Source: CAYSYN01 sp964447735 (GTDB lineage Bacteria > Patescibacteriota > Minisyncoccia > Minisyncoccales > GBS-2). From it: a stretch of 21,798 nt of DNA. Both the position numbers and the translations under genes were made by a program. The DNA lies in the NCBI GenBank assembly GCA_964447735.1, contig CAYUTJ010000009.1, positions 1 to 21,798 of the forward strand, read 5' to 3'. The notes beneath the pieces were generated by a model. The model made no database searches. It was not told the origin of the DNA and saw only the letters and a list, made by a program, of their open reading frames with translations. Of the stretch, positions 9,001 to 14,010 are shown piece after piece; positions within the stretch are counted from its first letter, which is position 1; the number at the start of each line of letters is the position of its first letter.

Positions 9001-10281
9001 ATAATTAACATTGTTTGAAGATGTCCAAGAAAGAAAAATTCTAGAGTCACCATTTTCACAAAAAGTTTGAGGAGTATCCAATTGAGGAGGAGGTGAAGGA
9101 GGAACAATAGTAGTACAATCAATTGTCTGAGTTACTTCGTTTGAAGAAAGATTGATCCCTGAATCAACTGCAATTACTTTATAGGTAAAAGTACATTTTT
9201 TTTCGGGACAAATATCTTCGTTTAATCCATCAATAAAAGAAGTATTTGTAATTCCCAATCTTTGTTTAATAAACTCTTTTTCTCTGTAGATGTTGTATTT
9301 TGTAGCTCCTAAAGTAGCTGTCCAAGAAAGCCTAAAACTAAATTCTTGACAATTACTTTCAACTTTTAAGAAAGGAGGGCAAGAAGTAGCCTCTACTTGT
9401 TTTATTTGAGAATCTTTTTGATCTCCTTCCCAAATAGCCTTTACATAATAAGAAATTGTTCCTTCTTGCCAATAAGAATCAGAAAGGGTCTCTACTAGAT
9501 TATCTTCAAAGGCAGTAGAGGTGGTTTCTGATAATAAAGAAAAGTCTGCCTCTGTCTGAGATTTACGATAAATCTGGTATTTCTGAACACCGAGTAAATT
9601 GTTCCAAGAAAGTAAAACTTTAGGGCCACCTGGAGAACCTAGATTGCATTCTTGAGAAAGACTCAAATCCGGAGGACAGGATGGGGCTTCAACTGAAACT
9701 TCATCGCTAGTAGTTGAATTTCCATCTGTCCATATTGCTTTAATAAAATAGTAATAAGTCTTCGTTCCCTCAATGTTGGGTCCGTCTATAAATTCAGTCT
9801 GAGTAGTTTGAGCAATTCTCTCTCCATCGCGATAAATTTCATAAGTTAAAAGATTTCCAGAAACGGCAGTCCATTCTAATCTTATGTGAGGACCCTGAGA
9901 ATCGCAAAAAGAAGTAGGAGGAGAAAGAACAGGAGGACAATAAGGAGCTGAGGATGTTTCTTCGTTGGAATAAAAGGTATCTACTCCTCTAACTGCTTTT
10001 ATTTTATAAACATAATTTTTATCACTTTGAATTGTTGTATCTTTGAAAAAAAGTTGTTGTGTTGATCCTATTTCTTCAAAATTGCCAGTTTCTCCTTCAA
10101 TCTTGCGCAAGATATAATAAGTTGGATTGCTAGAAATACTCGAACTCCAATTCAAATTCACAAAAGCTGAAGCTCCTTGGCATCCTGAGGAGGGAGAATT
10201 TAAAATGAGAGATTCTTGAGCAAATACAGAGGAAACGAAAAGAAAATTTAAAATGAAAACTAAAAAAATATATTTTCTCAT
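3010..10281 (-). CDS. Giant secreted Fn3 / LamG-jelly-roll protein, candidate pilus-associated adhesin
   Basis: 2423 residues. A Sec signal peptide (MRKYIFLVFILNFLFVSSVFA) with a likely cleavage after Ala21 is seen; there is no lipobox, sortase motif or C-terminal membrane helix. The mature protein is about 16 fibronectin-III-like modules with the pattern LxWxxxxxxxxYxIYRxxx...FxDxxvexxxxYxYxVkAvgxgxxSxSN. About 14 carry a Cys near the first strand and another in the linker (SCPP, SCLP, DCSPP). Three concanavalin/LamG-like domains are inserted within Fn3 modules at about residues 741-955, 1559-1757 and 1768-1985; each ends with a motif like EVxxHYxGIYxxExxLxxxWHFDEG. A different jelly-roll-like segment lies at about 1214-1422. 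The start overlaps the previous gene (ATGA). Its place beside pilD and minor pilins suggests a PilY1-like surface role in carbohydrate or surface binding. The fold calls come from motifs; the function is inferred. Confidence 0.8.
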   Translation of the reverse strand: MRKYIFLVFILNFLFVSSVFAQESLILNSPSSGCQGASAFVNLNWSSSISSNPTYYILRKIEGETGNFEEIGSTQQLFFKDTTIQSDKNYVYKIKAVRGVDTFYSNEETSSAPYCPPVLSPPTSFCDSQGPHIRLEWTAVSGNLLTYEIYRDGERIAQTTQTEFIDGPNIEGTKTYYYFIKAIWTDGNSTTSDEVSVEAPSCPPDLSLSQECNLGSPGGPKVLLSWNNLLGVQKYQIYRKSQTEADFSLLSETTSTAFEDNLVETLSDSYWQEGTISYYVKAIWEGDQKDSQIKQVEATSCPPFLKVESNCQEFSFRLSWTATLGATKYNIYREKEFIKQRLGITNTSFIDGLNEDICPEKKCTFTYKVIAVDSGINLSSNEVTQTIDCTTIVPPSPPPQLDTPQTFCENGDSRIFLSWTSSNNVNYYSVFRNGSDISDQYETSFEDSGVEGGYEYTYYIEAVGIGTSTISNSQTVTALDCSPPSIPVLQLSTDCETGSPFVLLSWSSTTNTFSFDVYRGTSPENLSFLITFSSDSPEFTLRTWKDTNVSTSTTYYYQIVAKGPPGVPSSSSSIQSILTLSCLPSTPWLFLFSNCVSQNPVVNLSWTISGSKTTHHYEIYREDFSTTTPIHYEYDLSDTFWRDTNVEPEKTYRYKVEAIGYGSNPPRASKDYKSITTSYCLPPGPFTLQEPNIYCQGFYPKAQLNWTESDHSLYYQLYRYGENSAIFGKIYSTSSIDSGLGYALDFDGTDYVDMGNPEIPLTGDLTIEFWAKPTNLPYIYDDRQNIICKAYGGEFCLVLGTWGDLSYYHGSCGGMCGPYFGFSAWNVFSNNKWTHIVITRDMSSRTVKIYKNGNLIKSANWSQDKDPVRSSYNLRIGRGYVKRFQGAIDEVRLYNRVLSDTEVQEHYQGIYNNESNLISLWHFDEGSGQVVSDSSNYGVNGRLGSSFDIDDDDPQWVKNGLQPNFQYYWRVKAVNDGGNTWSNTTTNRTIPSCPPTKPGLILTDFCDTGSPAVSLRWSFSFDAIYYEIYRQDMGLVGTTSQSTDPSERVFINYNLEPNATYTFWVKAVGPGGATESDHLSIVTPSCNPPTVPQNLIATFECNGPDPRVKLTFEDSEDAEYYRIYRSDGFISDLIGDTDSPIYTYYDTEVRTNTTYIYRVKAFGPGGESDFSNSATITTSFCVPSTPSIEFLTTDCENQNPFNVIFWSDPDIKARQIFNDGYEGGDFSNWYSTYSSYGNFFVTSTDPQQGKYHARFVTDDINYSGFAASYYYLPTDMTSLYFRVYYKFDSLPFYTGSNHGFEFSQMSSPETWNLVHAKLWKDESGNYYWRLYFKGEATDSEPFVPQTDTWYSIELYAKVGTTFGQARLWVNGELKAALYEVDASEDTKIHRVEAKIYKNEPPGKRTFDIDSAIISDKYIGPGNPIYNTTEYRIYRNTTNDTSSAQLIKTITQADEEFIKREWKDNSNLTEDKTYFYWVKSAGPAGESSFSQPKSITTLICTPPPAPTLSLIDLYCKNNVPFATFNWTTSTRAYSYNLYRINPDNSTSVYSTRIPSFTDRGDYALEFDGEDDYVRVENSSTLNEFDSGLTVEIWAKQTALADNDAWAVDKDYTGYRIFGDNKLQFCVRSPTQSWKCVGEKDVTLNQWYHLVGVADNVNLKLYLYINGQLDSVTSLPEKYNFGNYNLPLIFGKHKNIWSRYWPGIIDEVRIYGRALTKEEIEEHYLGIYKNEVELRGVWHFDEGEGVKVFDSSGNKNHGIISGPNWVEGKINNSLEFGGLRGYVLKSPFYIPSNQISVEFWIKTSDTQKEGTPLSYAVSGQANEFLILDYRKFSIFVKGVQVTTGVGVNDGNWHHVVVTWQSSDGKVKLYKDGNEAYSGTLNPGASLSPGGVLILGQEQDCLNGCFSSNQAFLGFLDEVRIYNRILDANEVKDHYNGIFNDETGLILLWHFDESTGEIAFDDSSLGNDGTIIRGPEWKRPSDAPSNIFINPLEGEKKYKYYVKAFGAGTESASSNEISIDVPSCLPAKPDLTITFQCELGAPQLKLEWSPDANTKYWDIYKRREGESWEFLAKTTQNFYIDEDVETGITYEYYLIAVGEGVSTVSDVSSATVGFCYPPPYGGNPFDIISASSTCFGYSPRNIIEWPSDSTNNTLSYNIWRKNLTLGEADFSLIKTGLTPDTLSFYDSDVSGNERYIYKVEAVGSGEGNTIFSNTSSEILTLDCNTVPPNPPSLELKGVESTGDLRAVYLFWTDAGNEEYYEIWRASTYQMIATTTGYATPTDVYWTDSSQDREVKDDQTYHYKVVAVNQNGTTESNVIGVYVPIARPGNFTLSGEWTGGKIHLFWTEAATTEKGGTVTYTIERDSDSSFSSPTVICVSTSTECYDENPSFLEFYYRAKATNNGGDTYSNTLTLRIPIVKWKEIGPF

Positions 10282-10751
10282 TTTGGTAAAACTCTTACTT
10301 TAAAAACTTCAAATTCTTTTTTTGAGGAAATATCTTGATTTGAAATCACTTCAATTAAATCTCCAATTTTAATATCTGTTAAAGAAATCTTTTCTTCTTT
10401 TGGAATTTTCTTTCCAGTTTCTGATTGAGCAACGAAAGTAAGTTTTGAAAACTTTGTAGTTGGTAAAATTAAGGCTTTTCTAATTTCTTTCTTTCTGATA
10501 ACTTCTCCTTTTTCATTCAACATAGGGATAGTAGCTTCGAAGGTAATTGAGTTTTTGTCATAATTTTTGACTCTTCCTGTAAGATTATAAAAGGCTTTAG
10601 GAAGTGTAATTTTAGTTTTCTGTTGAGTTTCGGTTTTGGGAATTTCAACTGATTGGAAAGGTTTTTTTTGAGAAGAATAAAAATAATAAATAATGCCCAA
10701 AAGAACAATTAAAAGAGAGAAAATGATAAGGAGTAAAAGAATTTTTCTCAT
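10278..10751 (-). CDS. Small membrane-anchored protein of unknown function
   Basis: 157 residues. MRK is followed by one hydrophobic helix (about residues 4-25) and then a Lys/Thr-rich linker, so the rest should lie outside the membrane. The soluble part (about 55-157) looks all-beta: NLTGRVKNYDKNSITFEATI, RKALILPTTKFSKLTF, KISLTDIKIGDLIEVIS and FEVFKVRVLP. The phrase IKIGDLIEV resembles OB-like or barrel domains of the DUF5666 kind, but I do not recognise a named family. It overlaps the giant Fn3/LamG gene by 4 nt (ATGA), so the two are probably translated together; the product could help anchor or export the giant protein (inference). It is the first gene after the pilin terminator, and a promoter is expected just upstream. 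Confidence 0.7.
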   Translation of the reverse strand: MRKILLLLIIFSLLIVLLGIIYYFYSSQKKPFQSVEIPKTETQQKTKITLPKAFYNLTGRVKNYDKNSITFEATIPMLNEKGEVIRKKEIRKALILPTTKFSKLTFVAQSETGKKIPKEEKISLTDIKIGDLIEVISNQDISSKKEFEVFKVRVLPK

Positions 10752-10779
10752 TTTTGAAGTTCTTACTCAACCTTTTCTA

Positions 10780-10790
10780 TTTATATTCTA
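10780..10790 (-). promoter_or_regulatory. Candidate -10 region for the adhesin / pilD / minor pilin transcript
   Basis: Between the pilin terminator and the 157-residue gene the minus strand reads TAGAATATAAAT, offering two overlapping -10-like hexamers (TAGAAT and TATAAA). No convincing -35 box lies 16-18 bp upstream, so this rests only on the -10 match and on position after a terminator. Confidence 0.3.
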
Positions 10791-10812
10791 GAGAATTTTA
10801 AAGAAAATTAAA

Positions 10813-10833
10813 ACTGGCGGAAAAACCGCCAGT
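10813..10833 (-). terminator. Intrinsic terminator after the major pilin gene
   Basis: An 8-bp perfect stem (ACTGGCGG / CCGCCAGT) with a 5-nt loop is followed on the minus strand by the T-rich tract TTTAATTTTCTTT. On the plus strand the downstream side is not T-rich, so the terminator acts on minus-strand transcripts. It lies 60 bp after the pilin stop and would separate pilM-pilA from the adhesin/pilD/minor pilin block. Confidence 0.85.
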
Positions 10834-10892
10834 ATTTGTATGGCTTTCTAAATAAAAATATAAAAATGTTTCACTAATCTCTCGATTTTTTA

Positions 10893-11333
10893 TTAATCGC
10901 AGGTAGAATCAGCAGCTGTACATTGGTCATCCCCAACCATCCCAGCAGAACTTATACATATAAATTTTGGAGAAGCCGGTGAACCTGTAGCTAATCTCGC
11001 TGAAACACAATAATCATCTCCACTCGCATAACACTCGGGTACCCCCTGTCCGGCATTTTGGGTATTAATATCTGTTGCTATTGAGTCTAATTGAGTACCA
11101 TAATCAGAATCACCACTATTTAGAGCATTACCGCTACAAAGATTGGAATAATTACCATCTCTATCATAAATCATCTCAGCTATACTTCTTGTTTGTTCGA
11201 TATCAGCTCGAATTCTTGCATCTCTAGCTCTTGCTCTTGCTCCTCTCAAAGATACTAAAACAATACCAGTTAAAATTCCAATGATTGCAATGACAACTAA
11301 CAACTCAATTAATGTAAATGCTCTTTTTTTCAT
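10893..11333 (-). CDS. pilA: Major type IV pilin (PilA/PilE-like)
   Basis: 146 residues. The prepilin leader MKKRA is followed by FTLIELLVVIAIIGILTGIV with Glu at mature position 5; the -1 residue would be Ala where Gly is usual. The helix continues as an Arg/Ala-rich amphipathic segment (RGARARARDARIRADIEQTRS), common in CPR pilins. The globular domain has six Cys (66, 101, 109, 126, 138, 145), enough for up to three disulfides including a C-terminal D-region loop. It is the first prepilin after the assembly genes, has a 44-nt gap before it and its own terminator after it, as expected for the abundant structural subunit. No Shine-Dalgarno is seen within 15 nt of the ATG; the leader is nearly all A/T. 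Confidence 0.88.
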   Translation of the reverse strand: MKKRAFTLIELLVVIAIIGILTGIVLVSLRGARARARDARIRADIEQTRSIAEMIYDRDGNYSNLCSGNALNSGDSDYGTQLDSIATDINTQNAGQGVPECYASGDDYCVSARLATGSPASPKFICISSAGMVGDDQCTAADSTCD

Positions 11334-11377
11334 TTTTTAAAAAGAATTTTTGCGACCTTTACTTTAATAATTTAATT

Positions 11378-12583
11378 TTAATAAGCAGAAATTAACCTGT
11401 AAAGTGGAACGATGACTGAAGCTACTAAAAATCCAACTAAAGCAGCAATTGAAATTATCAAAAGAGGTTCTAAAATTCTCAAAAAGTTTTCTAATCTTCT
11501 CTCTGTTTCATTTTGCTGGAAATTAACCAAATTTGTCAATACCATTTCCAAAGTCCCAGATTTTTCTCCAGTAGCTATCATTTGAATAAAGAAAGGAGGA
11601 AATAAGTCAGGATACAAATGCAAGAGAAAGGAAAGTTGCATCCCTTCTTTAACTTTTTCTTTAATTTCTGTTAAAGCTTCTTTGTAGACCGAATTCCCAA
11701 CAAGGTTAGCAACAGTATCTAAGGCCACCGTTAAGTGAATTCCTCCAGAAATTAAAGTCTGAAGAGCCTGAGCTATTTGAGTTAAATAAATTTCCTTCAA
11801 AAATGAACCTAAAACTGGCATTCTTAGTAAAAACCTATCAAAGGCTTTTTTCCCCTTTTTTTGGCTCAAAAACCAAAAAAACATTGCAAAGAGAAAAAGA
11901 GCCAAAAGTAAAATAAAAAGAAAGTTTTTGTGTAAAAAGGAAGTAAAAGATAAAATTATTCTCGTTGGCAAAGGCAATTCCAATTCAGTTTCTGAAAATA
12001 ATTTTTGAAAATTTGGAAAGACAGCAAAAATCAAAAAGAGAAAAATCCCAAAAAATAAAATTAAAACTATTCCAGGATAACTCAAAGAACCAATTAACTT
12101 TTGTCTGAAAGCATAATTTCTTTCTAAATAGTCAGCTAATTGCTTTAAACAATGAGGCAATTTTCCAGCCATTTCTCCGCTTTTGACTAAATTGATAAAA
12201 AAGGGAGAAAAAATCTTTGGATATTTTGAAAGAGCGGAAGATAAAGGAGAACCTCCCTCAACCTCTTCTGCTATTTTGACAATCTTTTCTTTAAAATCTA
12301 AACTTCTCGTTTGAGCTGCTGCAGTCCAAAGAGCCTCTACTAAAGGAATTCCAGCATCAAAAAGAACAGCTAATTGTCTAGTAAAAAGGACTAAATCTTT
12401 TTGAGAAATTCTTTCTCTTATTTTTATCTGTCTTGCAAAAAGTGGGGGTCTTTCTTCTTCCAAATAAGTAACAAAAAAGCCTAACTTTTGAAGTAAATTT
12501 AAAGCTATCTCTTTTGTTGAAGCTTCAATAATTCCAGTTTTTAATTCTCCTTCTTTAGTTCTTGCTTGATATTTGAATTTCAT
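11378..12583 (-). CDS. pilC: Type IV pilus inner-membrane platform protein PilC (GspF family)
   Basis: 401 residues, normal for PilC/GspF. It forms the membrane platform on which the PilB and PilT ATPases act. The N-terminus (KFKYQARTKEGELKTGIIEASTKEIA) is the usual short beta domain. Two homologous GspF domains follow: the first (about residues 60-190) contains LVLFTRQLAVLFDAGIPLVEAL and LVKSGEMAGKLPHCLKQLADYLE, and the second (about 260-395) contains QALQTLISGGIHLTVALDTV and MIATGEKSGTLEMVL. Hydrophobic helices lie near 168-190, 218-238 and 372-395, and the end VIVPLYRLISAY is typical. It overlaps pilT by 4 nt (ATGA). No frameshift or missing part is seen. Confidence 0.96.
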   Translation of the reverse strand: MKFKYQARTKEGELKTGIIEASTKEIALNLLQKLGFFVTYLEEERPPLFARQIKIRERISQKDLVLFTRQLAVLFDAGIPLVEALWTAAAQTRSLDFKEKIVKIAEEVEGGSPLSSALSKYPKIFSPFFINLVKSGEMAGKLPHCLKQLADYLERNYAFRQKLIGSLSYPGIVLILFFGIFLFLIFAVFPNFQKLFSETELELPLPTRIILSFTSFLHKNFLFILLLALFLFAMFFWFLSQKKGKKAFDRFLLRMPVLGSFLKEIYLTQIAQALQTLISGGIHLTVALDTVANLVGNSVYKEALTEIKEKVKEGMQLSFLLHLYPDLFPPFFIQMIATGEKSGTLEMVLTNLVNFQQNETERRLENFLRILEPLLIISIAALVGFLVASVIVPLYRLISAY

Positions 12584-13647
12584 CTAAGCAAAGTCTTTAA
12601 TTCTACTGGATTTAGTGAAAACCTTAGGGCGTTTTCAGTTGTGATTTCTCCTCTTTTCACTAAATCTGCCAAATATCTGTTTAAAGTAATCATTCCCAAT
12701 TTAGCTGAAGTTTCAATTACCAAAGGAATTTCATGAATTTTTCCTTCTCTAATTAAATTCGCAATTGCAGGAGTAACAATCATTACTTCGCAAGCTGGAA
12801 TTAATCCTCCTTTTATTCTTGGAATTAATCTTTGAGAAACCACTCCCAAGAGAGAACCTGACAATTGAGCTCTAATTTGGGGTTGTTGTTCTGGGGGGAA
12901 AGAATCTACGATTCTGTGAATTGTTTGGGCTGCTGAATTAGTATGTAATGTTGAAAATACTAAATGCCCAGTTTCTGCAGCCGTAATTGCCATTGAAATT
13001 GATTCAGGATCTCTCATTTCCCCCACCATGATTACATCAGGGTCTTGTCTCAAAACTGATTTTAAGGCTTTTTTAAAAGAGAGAGTATCAAAACCTACTT
13101 CTCTTTGTTCAATAATTGATTTATCGGGAGTAAAGACATACTCTATTGGGTCTTCAATTGTGATGATATGTTCTGATCTTGTATGATTGATTTCATCAAT
13201 TAGAGAAGCTAAAGTCGTCGATTTTCCTTGAGAAGAAGCACCGGTAATCAAAACAAACCCTTGAGCAGCTTTTGTAAAATAATGTAAAATCGGAGGTAAA
13301 TTTAGTTCTTCAATTGTCAAAATTTTTGGGGGAATCAACCTTAAAGCAGCAGATATTCTTCCTCTTTGGAAAAAAACGTTAACCCTAAATCTCGCTCTTT
13401 CTTTGTATTCATATGAGAAATCAATTTCTTTTTCTTTGAAAAATCTATCCCTTTGTTCAGGATTCATCATTGAAAGCGCTAAATTTTCACTATCTTGAGG
13501 GGTCAGTCTTCCCTCTTTAACTAAAGGAATCAATCTATCTGAAACTCTAATCATTGGATAGTAATTGGCAACGAAATGTAAATCTGAAGCTCTTTCTAAA
13601 ATCGCAATTTCTAATAATTTTTTTAACCAACTTAAATAATCTTTCAT
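12580..13647 (-). CDS. pilT: Pilus retraction ATPase PilT
   Basis: 355 residues, the usual PilT length. Hexameric PilT disassembles the pilus and drives retraction. The N-terminal PAS-like domain contains ASDLHF (about 20-25). The ATPase core has a P-loop at 136-143 reading GASSQGKS where most PilT proteins read GPTGSGKS; the Gly-Lys-Ser needed for phosphate binding remains. An Asp box (TIEDPIEY, 163-170), a Walker B (DPDVIMVGEMRD, 202-213) and a His box (TAAETGHLVFSTLHTNSA) follow. The AIRNLIR element typical of PilT reads AIANLIREGK (294-303). The gene overlaps both the response regulator and pilC by 4 nt. The short length, the lack of the N1 domain and the lack of Cys pairs separate it from PilB. 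Confidence 0.95.
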   Translation of the reverse strand: MKDYLSWLKKLLEIAILERASDLHFVANYYPMIRVSDRLIPLVKEGRLTPQDSENLALSMMNPEQRDRFFKEKEIDFSYEYKERARFRVNVFFQRGRISAALRLIPPKILTIEELNLPPILHYFTKAAQGFVLITGASSQGKSTTLASLIDEINHTRSEHIITIEDPIEYVFTPDKSIIEQREVGFDTLSFKKALKSVLRQDPDVIMVGEMRDPESISMAITAAETGHLVFSTLHTNSAAQTIHRIVDSFPPEQQPQIRAQLSGSLLGVVSQRLIPRIKGGLIPACEVMIVTPAIANLIREGKIHEIPLVIETSAKLGMITLNRYLADLVKRGEITTENALRFSLNPVELKTLLR

Positions 13648-14009
13648 TTTATTAGTTTTTTAATTTCTTCAACTACTTCTGAAGGGGTAAAATAAGCTTT
13701 AATTAAATATTTTTGAACGCCAAGGTCCAAAGCTCTCTGAATTTCTTCTTTTTGACTTAAATTTGAAAGAGCCAAAATTTTCAGGTTTTTAAACTTTTCG
13801 TTCCCTTTGATCTTCTCTAAAATTTCAAATCCTGAAAGTTCTGGTAACACTAAATCCAAAACTAAAAGGTCAAAATCTCCTTCTTCTAATTTTCTCAATC
13901 CCTTTTCTCCATCTTCTGCAACCACTACTTCAAAACCTTCTGAATTTAATCTAGTTTTATAAATGTCTGCTAAAAAAGGATCGTCTTCTACAAGTAGAAT
14001 TTTCTTCAT
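13644..14009 (-). CDS. Stand-alone CheY-like response regulator in the pilus operon
   Basis: 121 residues, a single receiver domain with no output domain. The acidic pair D9-D10 (VEDD), the phosphoacceptor D52 (LVLDLVLPELSG), Ser82 (ALSNLS) and Lys104 (YLIKAYFTP) are all in place, so phosphorylation should be possible. Single-domain receivers of this type often act by protein-protein contact. Lying between pilB and pilT it could tune extension or retraction, like PilG/PilH in Pseudomonas, but no histidine kinase is in the window and the partner is unknown. It has one of the few recognisable Shine-Dalgarno sequences here (GGAG, 7 nt before the ATG, within the pilB stop region) and overlaps pilT by ATGA. 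Confidence 0.93.
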   Translation of the reverse strand: MKKILLVEDDPFLADIYKTRLNSEGFEVVVAEDGEKGLRKLEEGDFDLLVLDLVLPELSGFEILEKIKGNEKFKNLKILALSNLSQKEEIQRALDLGVQKYLIKAYFTPSEVVEEIKKLIK

Positions 14010-14010
14010 T

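Noticed and set aside
8901..9122. 73-codon minus-strand frame inside the giant Fn3 gene
   Set aside because: It lies in an alternative frame of a long gene with clear Fn3 coding signal; hydrophobic Leu/Ile runs are a frame artefact.
3010..10281. Giant protein as a sortase- or lipid-anchored surface protein
   Set aside because: There is no LPxTG-like motif, no lipobox after the signal peptide and no C-terminal membrane helix; the protein ends KWKEIGPF.
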